In this document: piece by piece, positions 8,628-17,949 of the stretch | Layout: every line of letters begins with the position of its first letter | Numbering within the stretch: the stretch's first letter is position 1 | Notes under the pieces: generated by a model | Seen by the model: the letters and a program-made list of their open reading frames with translations, nothing else | The model's database searches: none | Told to the model about the DNA's origin: nothing | Program-made: the position numbers and the translations under genes | Assembly (NCBI RefSeq): GCF_036898095.1 | Contig: NC_090729.1 | Coordinates: 70,321,613 to 70,385,612 of the forward strand | Source: Palaemon carinicauda | Lineage: Eukaryota; Arthropoda; Malacostraca; Decapoda; Palaemonidae | Length of the DNA: 64,000 nucleotides | Direction: 5' to 3'

Positions 8628-10379
8628 TTAAATAGGGCGCCCTGATCTAGAAAGGCGAACTGTAGGCGGGTCATCTGGCAGAAGATAAGCAGGTTTTAGA
8701 CGATCAATGGAGACCCAGTCTTCTTTGCCCCGAATGTTTAGGAGGAATGCTTTCGGACTGCGTCGGATCACAAGGAAAGGGCCCGTGTAAGGGGGCGTTA
8801 GTGGTGGCTTGCTGGTGTCGTTGCGCAGGAAGACGTGCGTTGCAGTGTGCAAGTCCGTTGGTATCTGATGCTTCGCTGGGGGCTTGTAAGTCTGGCGGCA
8901 CGGAGTAAATTTTCCCACGACGGCAGGGACGACCAACGGGTCGCCATACACCATTTCAGCTGCCGAGACGTCGAGGGCATCTTTAGGAGTGGTCCTTAGT
9001 CCCAGGAGGACCCAGGGAAGCTGAGTAAACCAGTTGCAATCCTTGCAGCGGGACATCAAAGCTGCTTTGAGGGTGCGATGAAAATGTTCAACCATTCCAT
9101 TGGCAGCGGGGTTGTAAGCCGTTGTCTGATGTAGGGTGATGCCCAGGAGATTCGCTAATGACGTCCACAATTGAGAGGTGAAAGGGGTAACCCTGTCAGA
9201 AGTAATATGCTCAGGGATACCGAATCTTGAAATCCATCCAGAGAGTAAGGCAGATGTACATGAGGCGGACATTGCAGTTTCCATGGGAATGGTTTCAGGC
9301 CAACGAGTGGAGCGGTCGATGACGGTAAACAGGTAACGATGTCCTTGTGATGTGGGTAGGGGGCCTACATCGTCGACGTGAATGTGTGCGAAACGACGCT
9401 GAGGTTGAGGAAAGGTGCCCACTCCTGAATCCGTGTGTCGATGTACTTTGGAAGTTTGGCAAGAAGTACAGGCGCGGACCCAATCCTTAGCATCCTTAGA
9501 TATGCCGTGCCAAATGAACTTTGCCTTCAGCAGCTGTGCAGTAGAACGGCACGAGGGATGTGAAAGGCCGTGAATGAAATCAAACACCTGTCGGCGCATG
9601 GGAGCAGGAATCCAAGGTCGCGGTCTACCAGTACTGACGTCACAGAGGAGGGTGGTGTTGGAGTCTTCGAGGGGAAAGTCTTCCCAACGGAGGGACGTGC
9701 AGGATGTCCTACAAGCTTGATACTCTGGATCCTGTCGTTGGGCTTCAGCCAGGGCGTTGTAATCCAATCCCAGGTGAACGGCAGCCAACGTGTTTCTTGA
9801 CAGGGCATCGGCAATGGGATTCATTTTCCCAGGGACGTATTGGAGGGTGCAGTTGTATTCAGCCACGGCGGAGAGATGTCGGCGTTGACGGGCGGACCAG
9901 GCGTCAGACTGTCGAGTGAAGGCGTGCACCAGAGGCATGTGGTCTGTGCGAATGACGAAGGGCATACCTTCTAAGAAATGGTGAAAGTGATGGACAGCCA
10001 AGTGCACCGCCAGCAATTCTCGATCGAAGGTAGAATAACCCGATTCTGCCTTGGACAGTTTTCTGCTGAAGAAGGCCAATGGGCGGGGCGAGCCTTTGAC
10101 CACCTGCTCGAGTACTGCACCAATAGCGACGCCGCTGGCATCGGTGGAGAGAAGGAGAGGGGCTTGTGGGATAGGAAAAGTGAGAGCCGCAGCAGTTGAT
10201 AGGGCCTTCTTTGCATTGCAGATGGCTGCTTCTTGAAGGGGACCCCACTTCAGGTCCTTCGGCTTGCCCTTGAGGGAGGCGTAGAGGGGAGCAAGAGTGG
10301 CGGCAATGGCTGGCAGAAAACGGTGATAATAGTTGATCATGCCCAAGAATTCCTGCAGAGCTTTGACGGTCGAGGGCAC
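8628..10379 (-). CDS. pol: Gypsy 1 pol: RNase H and integrase part
   Basis: The 583-codon frame continues pol after the frameshift. It starts with the RT thumb/connection (ALQEFLGMINYYHRFLP), then RNase H (LSTDASGVAIGAVL; FSRKLSKAESGYSTFDREL; RTDHMPL). The integrase follows, with a zinc-binding HHCC segment (HGLSHPSCRS ... CTSCQ) and a DDE core: VDDVGPLP, TSDRVTPF and NGMVEHFHRT. The second motif has V where most relatives have G (TSDRG). The C-terminus ends with a DWVSIDRLKPAYL motif. Integrase would insert the cDNA. The frame is open over its whole length, so this half looks recently functional. Confidence 0.9.
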   Translation of the reverse strand: MPSTVKALQEFLGMINYYHRFLPAIAATLAPLYASLKGKPKDLKWGPLQEAAICNAKKALSTAAALTFPIPQAPLLLSTDASGVAIGAVLEQVVKGSPRPLAFFSRKLSKAESGYSTFDRELLAVHLAVHHFHHFLEGMPFVIRTDHMPLVHAFTRQSDAWSARQRRHLSAVAEYNCTLQYVPGKMNPIADALSRNTLAAVHLGLDYNALAEAQRQDPEYQACRTSCTSLRWEDFPLEDSNTTLLCDVSTGRPRPWIPAPMRRQVFDFIHGLSHPSCRSTAQLLKAKFIWHGISKDAKDWVRACTSCQTSKVHRHTDSGVGTFPQPQRRFAHIHVDDVGPLPTSQGHRYLFTVIDRSTRWPETIPMETAMSASCTSALLSGWISRFGIPEHITSDRVTPFTSQLWTSLANLLGITLHQTTAYNPAANGMVEHFHRTLKAALMSRCKDCNWFTQLPWVLLGLRTTPKDALDVSAAEMVYGDPLVVPAVVGKFTPCRQTYKPPAKHQIPTDLHTATHVFLRNDTSKPPLTPPYTGPFLVIRRSPKAFLLNIRGKEDWVSIDRLKPAYLLPDDPPTVRLSRSGRPI

Positions 10380-10399
10380 GGGGAAGTTCTGAACGGCTG

Positions 10400-11656
10400 C
10401 TACCTTCTCAGGGAGGGGTTGACACCTTCAGGAGTGATGCGGTGCCCTAAGAACGACACTTCGTTGGCGCCAAAGGTACACTTGTCGTACCGGACTACAA
10501 GGCCGTTTTGTTGCAGGCGGTCGAGCACGATGCGCAGGTGACGGAGGTGTTCCTCTTTTGAGGAGGAGAATACAAGTATGCCGTCCACATAACATACACA
10601 GAAAGGGAGGTCCCCTAAGATGCCATCCATGAGACGTTGAAACGTGGCCCCAGCATTATGAAGGCCAAAACAGGAGTAATTGAAGATGTATGTACCAAAC
10701 GGAGTGGTGATGGCAGTCTTGGGGATGTCTTCTGGGTTCATAGGCACCTGATAATACCCCTTCAGGAGATCGAGCGTAGAGAAAACCTTTGCTTTGTGCA
10801 GGTAGGAGGTCACGTCGGCAATGTTTGGGAGGGGGTAGTGATCCAGTTCTGTTTGCATGTTCAGGCGCCTGTAATCCCCGCACGGACGGAGGGAGCCGTC
10901 TTTCTTCAGAACGATGTGTAAGGGTGACGACCATGGGCTGGAGGCCTTTTGGCAAAGGCCCATTTCCTCCATTTCGGCGAACGTCTGTTTGGCGGCTACC
11001 AATCGTTCCGGTGCCAGACGTCTGAATTTTGCGAAGACTGGGGGTCCCGTCGTCTTGATATGGTGATAAATACCGTGCTTGGCAGGAACCGTGGGCGTTT
11101 GGCGAAGTTCTCGACGGAAAACTTCCGGGTACGACGTGAGGAGGTGGGCGTAGGCATCCGTGGGTGCGCTAATGTGGAGAGCGAGGTTGGAGGGGGCGGG
11201 TTGAAGAGGTGTCGACAAGTACGAGTCTGCATTGACCAATCGTCGGTGGGCGACATCGACCAGAAGGTGGAAATGAGAGAGGAAATCCGCACCGAGGATT
11301 GGCATGGTGACGTCAGCAACGAGAAACTTCCAATTGAATTTACCGTTTCCGAACAATAATGTGAGGTTCTCGTAACTGTAGGTGGGTATCGCAGATCCGT
11401 TGGCAGCTACCAAGCGGACGTCGGCAGATGTAGACAGACTACGTCGTGTCTTGAAGAGTTTCCTTGGCAAAAGAGAACGACAAGCACCCGTGTCTACCAA
11501 AAATCGCACGCCCGTTCCTGCATCCTGTAATAAGAAAAGATTAGAAACACGGAAGGCCACCGCCACGAGCGATGGCCTACTAACACGTTTTTTGGCCACT
11601 GACAATCCTCGGCACATTTCTTCGCAGTTGCCCCGAATCTGAAGAGGTAGTAGCAA
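10400..11656 (-). pseudogene. pol: Gypsy 1 pol: protease and reverse transcriptase part
   Basis: The 418-codon frame has an aspartic protease motif (FLVDTGACRSLLP, D near residue 55) and a gypsy RT (SSPWSSPLHIVLKKDGSLRPC, STLDLLKGYYQVPM, AITTPFGTYIFNYSCFGL). The catalytic box reads YVDG (residues 356-359; codon GGC at 10580-10582) where active enzymes have YVDD, so a metal-binding aspartate is lost. The frame ends prematurely after ITPEGVNP: relative to the downstream frame one base is missing near 10417-10425. Overlap with the gag frame suggests gag-pol frameshift expression. Confidence 0.88.
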
Positions 11657-12390
11657 AACTGCGGCGGATGGGAGGTAGTAAGTGGCTGTAGAAGTCGTTT
11701 GTTGGGGCGCGAGCGATTGGTGGGTGGTGGGCGGCTTTGTCTCTGCTTCGGCACGTCACGGTGTGGGCGTGTATGTCCTACGGCATTCATGTCAGCTTCA
11801 GTTGACGTTGAATAGGCATCCTCTTCGTCAGGGGTGGAGACGTTGATGGAGGTCTTGAAGTGGCTGTCCATAAGGGCGTCGGCTTTGGTCATCAAGTCCT
11901 TTATCGGTAAACTATCGACATCGGGTATGGCAGCGCGTATAGGTCCGGGTAAACGGCGTATCCAAAGGGCACGAAGTAGGTTCACCTCACGAGGAGAGCC
12001 GTCTGCGGCAGGTTGAAGGCGAGCGATACTGGTCATTTCCCTGAGGGCAAGCGAAGCCCTTTGGTCCCCCAACGGTTGTTGCGAGAGCTGAAAAAGCTTT
12101 GTTACATGGGCGACTGGCGACGGCGAGTACTGCTGCAGAAGGTATGTTTTGAGGGCGTCATACGCTATTGCCGTGTCTCCTTGTTCATAAAGCCAGTCGG
12201 ATATTTCCGGGAAGGTGTCCTCGGGTATCGCCGCGAGAACATAATCTGCTTTGTTGGTTGAGCGAGTCACGCCGTTGATGCGAAACTGGACTTCTGCACG
12301 CTGAAACCAAGCAAATGCCTCTCCGCTGCCGAACGGTGAAAGTTTCAATGGGGCGGCCGCAGCGCCAACTGCTGTAGTAGAGTCCGTCAT
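11494..12390 (-). CDS. gag: Gypsy 1 gag
   Basis: I chose the ATG at 12390 (MTDSTTAVG) because the upstream codons of the longer ORF fall in the primer site and LTR. The protein has a capsid-like region (FAWFQRAEVQFRINGV, ADYVLAAIPEDTF, LLRALWIRRLPGPIRAAI) typical of Mag-clade gag. A single knuckle near the C-terminus reads CYYLFRFGATAKKCAEDC, where relatives usually have histidine near the second position of the spacer. The last residues overlap the protease frame. It would form the particle that packages the RNA. Confidence 0.85.
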   Translation of the reverse strand: MTDSTTAVGAAAAPLKLSPFGSGEAFAWFQRAEVQFRINGVTRSTNKADYVLAAIPEDTFPEISDWLYEQGDTAIAYDALKTYLLQQYSPSPVAHVTKLFQLSQQPLGDQRASLALREMTSIARLQPAADGSPREVNLLRALWIRRLPGPIRAAIPDVDSLPIKDLMTKADALMDSHFKTSINVSTPDEEDAYSTSTEADMNAVGHTRPHRDVPKQRQSRPPPTNRSRPNKRLLQPLTTSHPPQFCYYLFRFGATAKKCAEDCQWPKNVLVGHRSWRWPSVFLIFSYYRMQERACDFW

Positions 12391-12450
12391 AGTACCAACG
12401 ATGGAGGGGCGAGGGAGGTGGGGGTGGAAGGCAGTGGGAGCGAGTCGACT

Positions 12451-12463
12451 TCCGGGGTCACCA
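12451..12463 (-). other. Primer binding site of gypsy 1
   Basis: On the element strand TGGTGACCCCGGA begins two bases after the 5' LTR. The same 13-mer is found next to the LTR of gypsy 2 (46893-46905), which supports it as a tRNA primer site. Confidence 0.75.
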
Positions 12464-12464
12464 A

Positions 12465-12718
12465 TGTGACGGTGCCGAGAGAGGGTTGTGAACTCAAAGG
12501 CAGGAAGCAATCAACTGAGTTGTTTATTAAGGAACACTCTCCTTTATATACAAAACCTCAAGGCAACAGGACATAACCTGTTCGAGAGACAGACAATGTT
12601 ACAGAGCAAACCGGAGACATGATCATTCAGGTTCTTTTTAGTGCGAGGGAAGAGCGCAGATACAAGCATAATATATACAAAATAATTATGTACAATTGTG
12701 TGACACACGGTTGGTACA
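12465..12718 (-). repeat. LTR of gypsy 1 (5' LTR on element strand)
   Basis: The repeat is 254 bp with TG...CA ends and is nearly identical to 8339-8593. It is followed at 12719-12722 by ACAT, matching the target duplication on the other side. Confidence 0.95.
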
Positions 12719-13666
12719 ACATCCAGTTTTGGCCAAGCTTTAATGCTTACCCTGATTGCTTCATTCGACTGAAGCATGAACCAATGTCAAAAGAGGAGAC
12801 GGAACCGAAGGAGGTCATGGTTTTCGACCACGATAAGGCACAGGCTTACCTTTCTTGCTCCAGCTTCAATAGCTTTCCCCTTTACGTTGAAGGCATTTAA
12901 ATCTGTTGCCAAGGCAGTGGAGGCAGGCAAACCATGCCTTGCACGAGAGGAGTGCAGGCCTCTGTCGTTAACCTTGCCCATGCAGGAGAAGGAATGGAAG
13001 GAAGTCCACCTAACCTTCTCAGTAAGGAAACTAGACGCGGACATCGCTGGACGACAGTTTAGCAAGAATCTTCCTAAACTTTCTGACTTTCTCTTGTGCA
13101 AGGAACAAGAGACGAAGGAGAAACTTGTGGCCTCTTTATCCCTACAAAACTGCATAGAGATGTGTGCAGGCCAACGAAGTACCCCAGACATGCTCATGGT
13201 CCTGGCCAAAATGCATATGGCCACTCTAGTAATGGACCTGTATTCTTTCATGAAGGCTAGGAGAGCCTGTAGAGAGTTCGTGTTCCCTGCTGCAACAGTG
13301 AAACATGAACCCAAGAAGCTGATATCTTCTAACATCTGGGGTAAAGACCTCTTTCCGAACGAAGTAGTCACAGATTTAGTCGAGAAAGTCATCATGGAGA
13401 ATAGGAACCTTCTCCCGAAGTGGGGCATCTCTTCAGAGAGGAAGTCTTCCCCGGATGTGGAACCCCAACCTAAAAGGAAGACGAAGAAGTCTGGACTTTC
13501 CTCTCGACCTGCTCAACAACATCCCACAGTTACTATGACCGCCGTGCCCCAAGTAGGCGGTCGAGGAGGTAAACCTTCCGTTCAATCGAAGCAAGGAGAC
13601 GCTTCCAGTAGGAGGGAGGCTCCAACAATTTCAGGATCGTTGGACTTTCTATCCTTGAGCCCATGA
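12719..13666 (+). pseudogene. DIRS gag C-terminal half, copy B
   Basis: Gag resumes in register after the ACAT duplication (CCAGTTTTGGCC...). A deletion of about 66 bp near 12845 relative to copy E removes the GKGFTNSKVSALSKKHPS region and shifts the frame. From 12850 an open stretch continues (FPFTLKAFKSVAKAVEAGKP, DFLLCKEQETKEKL, CREFVFPAATVKHEP, SSNIWGKDLFP) to a basic tail and a stop at 13666. Confidence 0.75.
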
Positions 13667-13687
13667 CCTAATCAAGATTGGACTAGA

Positions 13688-15267
13688 ATGGAAACGGAAC
13701 AAGTCTCCACCATCATTTCCTCAATTCTTCCAACACTACAACCCCGTATTAGAAGAATATACCCTATAGCTCTTGAGCATACAGGTTATAAGGAAAGCAA
13801 AGTCCATCAAATTCCAGGGAAGGCTGTTTTGTGTTCCCAAGAAGGACTCAGAAAAATTCAGTCATTCTGGACTTGTTGCCACTCAACAAGTTCATAAAAA
13901 ACAGCAAGTTCAGGATGTTAATCCTTCAACACATAAGGACCCTGTTACAAAAAGGGGCTTTCACAGTCTCGATAGACCTGACAAATGCATATTGGCACCT
14001 TTTAGTCAGTCGCCCCCTCTCCTCCTACCCAGGATTCAAGTTACAGAAGATAAAGTATGTTCTAAGAGCAGCATCCGAAATGGCTTGTCTGCAAGCATCC
14101 AAAGAAGTAACCCAGTTTCTGGAACATCTGGGATGTAAAATCAACTTCAAGAAGTCTCGACTTTTTCCAGCTCAAGGGTTTCAATGGCTGGAAAACCATT
14201 GGAACCTGAGGTCACATCGTCTCTCCATTCCCTCAGGAAAGAGGAGGGAGATCACAGGGTCTGTCAAGAGACTACTGTAATCCGACAGGATTTCAAGACG
14301 CCAACAGGAAAGAGTACTGGGCTCTCTCCAGTTCGCAGCAGTAACAGACCCAGTGCTAAGAGCACAGCTGAAAGATGCGTCAGGAGTCTGGAGAAGATAC
14401 GCATCAAACGCTCGTAACCCATGGTCGAAGGCCAAGAGCCTAATGAGGACCGAGCCCTTGCAACCACCTCTGCCGTCGATGACCATCCACATGGATGCCT
14501 CGATGGAAGAATGGGGAGTTCACTCCCATCAAAGGAAAGTCCAAGGGACTCGGTCATCTCTGTTCAAGGCCTTTCTCATTAACATTTTGGAAGCCATGGC
14601 AGTCTTCTTGACGTTGGGAAAACTCTCCCCTCGCAGATCAGTCCTCATCAGGCTGATCTTGGACAGCAAAGGGATAGTGAGATGTTTGAACCGACAAGGC
14701 TCGAGAACGTCCCATATAATCCATGTGACATTAGCCATCCTTTGTCTAGAGAGATGGCACCTATCAGCAGTTCATTTACAAAGGATGATCTGCAATGTGA
14801 CGGCTAATGCTCTATTCAGGCTGAAGCCAATAGAGTCAGAATGGTCCACAGACGCAGACTCATTCTCTTCCATCTTGGAACAGGTCCCGGAACTGCAGAT
14901 CGACCTCTTCGTGATGAGCAACATCAAGAAACTACCTCAATATGTAGCCCCATACAAGGACCCTCTAGAGGAGATATTGGATGCCATGTGCCTAGTTTGG
15001 AACGAATGGACCTGGAATTTCCTGTTCCTTCCATCCAATCTCCTGCTGAAGGTCCTCAACAAGCTGAGATCCTTCCAGGGAACGGCAGCTCTAGAGTCCC
15101 CCAAGTGGCCCAAGAGCAACTGGTTCCCTCTAATGATAAAACTGAGGCTGAGGCTGAAGCTGGTCCTTGTACCGAACCCAGCACTATCTCTACAGGTTCA
15201 GAAGTCAACTGTCTTCGCTTCATCACAGAGAACCCAAAACCTTCATTTCATGATTTTCTCGCCCTAG
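13688..15267 (+). pseudogene. DIRS reverse transcriptase/RNase H, copy B (YLDD block deleted)
   Basis: The RT fingers and palm are recognisable (VILDLLPLNKFIKNSKFRM, FTVSIDLTNAYWH), but near 14072 the sequence jumps from the equivalent of SYAFRA to the equivalent of NKVTQFLEHLG. About 150 bp, including the catalytic YLDD, is missing. The frame stops at 14280; RNase H is read at 14353-15267 (HMDASMEEWG, NILEAMAVFLTL, LILDSK, TANALFR). RT activity is impossible from this copy. Confidence 0.8.
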
Positions 15268-16229
15268 CGGTTAAGAAAAGATTTTGGATCTCAAAAGGCA
15301 GCATAGACTTCTTAGAAGAATACAAGTCTAAGTCAACTAGAAGATAATATGAATCGTCTTGGAAAAAGTGGGTTGCTTTTGTTAAAGCAAAAGGACCCAA
15401 AGAAATTTCAATAGACTTCTGTCTGTCCTTCTTTATCCACCTTCATAAACAAGGTCTGGCAGCCAACACGATAACTACGTGCAAGTCAGCCCTGACTAGA
15501 CCTCTTCTATACGCCTTTCAAGTGGACCTGACGAACAAAATCTTTAACAAGATCCCAAAGGCATGGGCTAGACTTAGGCCTGCAGCTCCTCCGAAACCCA
15601 TTTCATGGCCTTTGAACAAGGTCCTACATTATGCTTCATCTGTGAACAATGAAGATTGTTCTCTCAAGGATCTAACCCAGAAGGTTATTTTCCTGTTCGC
15701 TATAGCCTCAGGGGCTAGAGTTAGTGAAATAGTAGCCCTATCAAGAAATGAGGGCCACATTCAGTTCACAGAAGTGGGAGAACTGAATCTCTTTCCTGAT
15801 CCAGCCTTTCTCGCCAAGAACGAGCTACCCACTAAGAGATGGGGTCCCTGGAGAATCTGCCCTCTGAAGGAAGATGTCTCTCTATGTCCAGTAGAGTGCC
15901 TAAAGGTCTATCTTCGTAGAACTTTAGACTTTGGGGGAGGACAGCTCTTCAAAGGAGAAACTTCAGGATCAAACTTATCCCTAAATCAACTGAGGGCGAA
16001 GCTCACCTACTTCATTCGCAGAGCGGATCCTGACAGTACAACCGCAGGTCATGATCCGAGAAAAATTGCTTCATCACTGAACTTTTTTCAGTATATGGAC
16101 TTTGAGTGCCTTCACTCATATACTGGATGGAAATCATCCAGAGTGTTCTACAAACACTACGCAAAGCAAGTCCACGAACTGAAGCATTATGTGGTGCCGG
16201 CAGGTAGTGTATTAAAACCTGTCGTCTAG
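15180..16229 (+). pseudogene. Tyrosine recombinase, copy B (single premature stop)
   Basis: The SAM-like core-binding region (SIDFLEEYKSKSTRR ... ESSWKKWVAFVK) is broken only by TAA at 15346-15348, where relatives have CAA. The rest is open to 16229. The catalytic box I arginine is present (ASGARVSEIVAL), as are HDPR in AGHDPRKIASS and the nucleophile tyrosine in KHYAKQ. It is the best preserved recombinase of the B/E subfamily. Its role would be insertion of the circular DNA intermediate. The start overlaps the RNase H frame. Confidence 0.82.
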
Positions 16230-16987
16230 TGCTGCAATGAACAGTTAATTGATTGGGACTATCAATTAGGGTGAAAAGGTGTTGACACTTCCAGTGCGAT
16301 ACCTTTTAAGTAAGTGTCACCATGGTGAAACTAAGACTGTTCAAAATCTCAGGTGTGGAATTATACAGATAACACTTGTGCCGTGTGTACATAGCACAGT
16401 GTTGATAGTATACAACATTTACAGAAATTATATAGGGAAAATTTATCATTCATCATTTCTTCCCTTTCAGGGAGAAAAACATTTTCTGTATACGTTGTAC
16501 GTATAATTCCCTTAATACGTTACACTCATTATTCCATTTGGTCATTTATTCGAAATAAATGTCTATTAGAGTGTAATTGCGTCCTATTTCGCCATGCAAT
16601 TAGCACATTAAATATGCCGGAGTTCTCTTACTTATTTATTTAAGTAAACCTCGTATTATTGTATGCTTACAAACAATGGATATAGTTGACACTTAGTTTT
16701 TCCGACAATATATACAAACCGTGAGACCTTTTGTATATCTAGTGGATACTTATGTTTGTTCATACAATATATGCAAACCTTGAGACCCCTTTTCTACTGT
16801 CTAGTATGACTCTTCCCTGCAGGGGGCAGGAAGCACTAACATTGTCTATGATTAGTGGTAATGACGGATAACGGTAACGTCATTTGTTTCAATGGTCCGG
16901 ATGACCATGGAAAAAATTGTCCCAAGGTTAAGGCAACGATGAAAATCCACAGATACAGTACTTTCTAGTAATTCTCTGGTAAACTTA
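16230..16987 (+). other. DIRS B 3' noncoding tail
   Basis: There is no gene. The AT-rich tail is homologous to 51650-52453 of copy E (shared GACTCTTCCCTGCAGGGGGC and ACAGATACAGTACTTTCTA). AATAAA-type sequence occurs near 16554. Confidence 0.65.
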
Positions 16988-17079
16988 CATCAGGACGACA
17001 TGGCTTGAGCCCAAAAAACGGGCTTTGAGCGAAGCAAAAAATCTATTTATGGTTGAGATAGCCATGTCGTCCTGATGGA
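16988..17079 (+). repeat. ICR of DIRS B
   Basis: The layout is the same palindrome as in copy A (CATCAGGACGACATGG ... CATGTCGTCCTGATGG) with the end-joint CCCAAAAAACGG in the middle. Confidence 0.82.
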
Positions 17080-17159
17080 CCCGCCCTCCTTTTCTATAGA
17101 AAAGGCCTTGGCAGGATCCCTCCCGAAATTACTATATCTGTAGCACCATGCTCAATGTT

Positions 17160-17520
17160 ACAAGGAATGAGCGCCATCTTGGATACAGCGGCATCTAGTA
17201 GTATGGGAGGAAGGGTAACCTTGATAACGGCTCCCCTTCTATTTTTGCCACTCTTCCCCCTCAAAGCGAAAACGCTATTCGGCGTGAAGATTGCTATGTG
17301 TCGTATCAAGATATACGTCCCCTGATACATGCAATATCCTTTAGAGAAATTTTAAGGATATTCACGCCAGGAGTTGAAATTCTGGAGACCTAAAGGTTAA
17401 TTCTCTGGGAATATCACTGTAGCCAAATATCCATTAGAAAGCTACCTATAGGAACCTTCCATTAGGACGACATGGCTATCTCACCCAAAACTAGATTTTT
17501 CGCTTCACTCAAATCCATTT
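17160..17520 (+). repeat. Right inverted terminal repeat of DIRS B
   Basis: The repeat is inverted relative to the left repeat of copy E (25548-25885) and ends in CCATTT. The inner edge is approximate. Confidence 0.72.
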
Positions 17521-17524
17521 ATTA

Positions 17525-17845
17525 TAGTTGGGTCATTTTCACAAGTTCCGTGACCACTGAGAGCGGAGGTACTTTTCTCATTAAATTTTTCTTTTTGGAG
17601 GGATAAAGAAAATATTTAGCTCCCATGCCCCTTTCAAAAGTGTGGGCATAACTTTCGAGAGCCATGAATTCAAAATGGCCACCATCGCCAGTTCAAAAAA
17701 TTAATTTTTTCCTGACTTGTCTTAGAGTGCTGTACAAAATATGTTTCACAGGAATTTTTGGCATGGGGAATTCATTTCTGATGTTATTTTATTGATTTGA
17801 CCTGTTTTTCATATTCAAATTCACCCCGCTAAGAGAGTTTTCTTT
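17525..17845 (+). repeat. Left TIR of the 5.5 kb element
   Basis: The repeat aligns along its length, with small indels, to the reverse complement of 22690-23011. Shared landmarks are GTTCCGTGA, GGAGGTACTTTTCTCATT, GTGTGGGCATA, CGCCAGTTCAAAAAATTAA and TTTATTGATTTGACCT. Identity is roughly 80% by eye. Confidence 0.88.
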
Positions 17846-17949
17846 TGATTCAGGTTGATGTGTGTGGTTCTGCTTCCTTACTATTAAAAGAGGATCAAGA
17901 CTGAATTAGTGTAATACTCAAGATATTTCAAATAGATATTGTCAGCAAG

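Larger units (their letters stand above)
8339..12718 (-). mobile_element. Ty3/gypsy (Mag-like) LTR retrotransposon 1, inserted in DIRS B gag
   Basis: The element has two almost identical LTRs with TG...CA ends and a 4-bp target duplication ACAT (8335-8338 and 12719-12722). On the minus strand, gag with a CCHC-like knuckle, protease, RT, RNase H and integrase follow in that order, placing it in Ty3/gypsy. The primer binding site TGGTGACCCCGGA lies at 12451-12463 and a polypurine tract at 8596-8611. Only about two differences separate the LTRs by eye, so insertion was recent, yet the coding region has a 1-base frameshift and an altered RT active site. Confidence 0.93.
5396..17520 (+). mobile_element. 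DIRS-type retrotransposon copy B (interrupted by gypsy 1)
   Basis: After copy A the leader of a second DIRS element resumes (5396-7490). It is followed by gag (7500-8338, continuing at 12719-13663), RT/RNase H (13688-15267), tyrosine recombinase (15180-16229), 3' tail, ICR (16988-17079) and right terminal repeat ending in CCATTT at 17520. The 5' end is beyond the window because A sits in the leader. Leader, gag and tail are closest to copy E, so B and E form a subfamily distinct from A, C and D. All ORFs are damaged. Confidence 0.86.

Noticed and set aside
9570..11359. Plus-strand ORFs opposite gypsy 1 pol
   Set aside because: They are antisense shadows of clearly recognised protease, RT and integrase frames.
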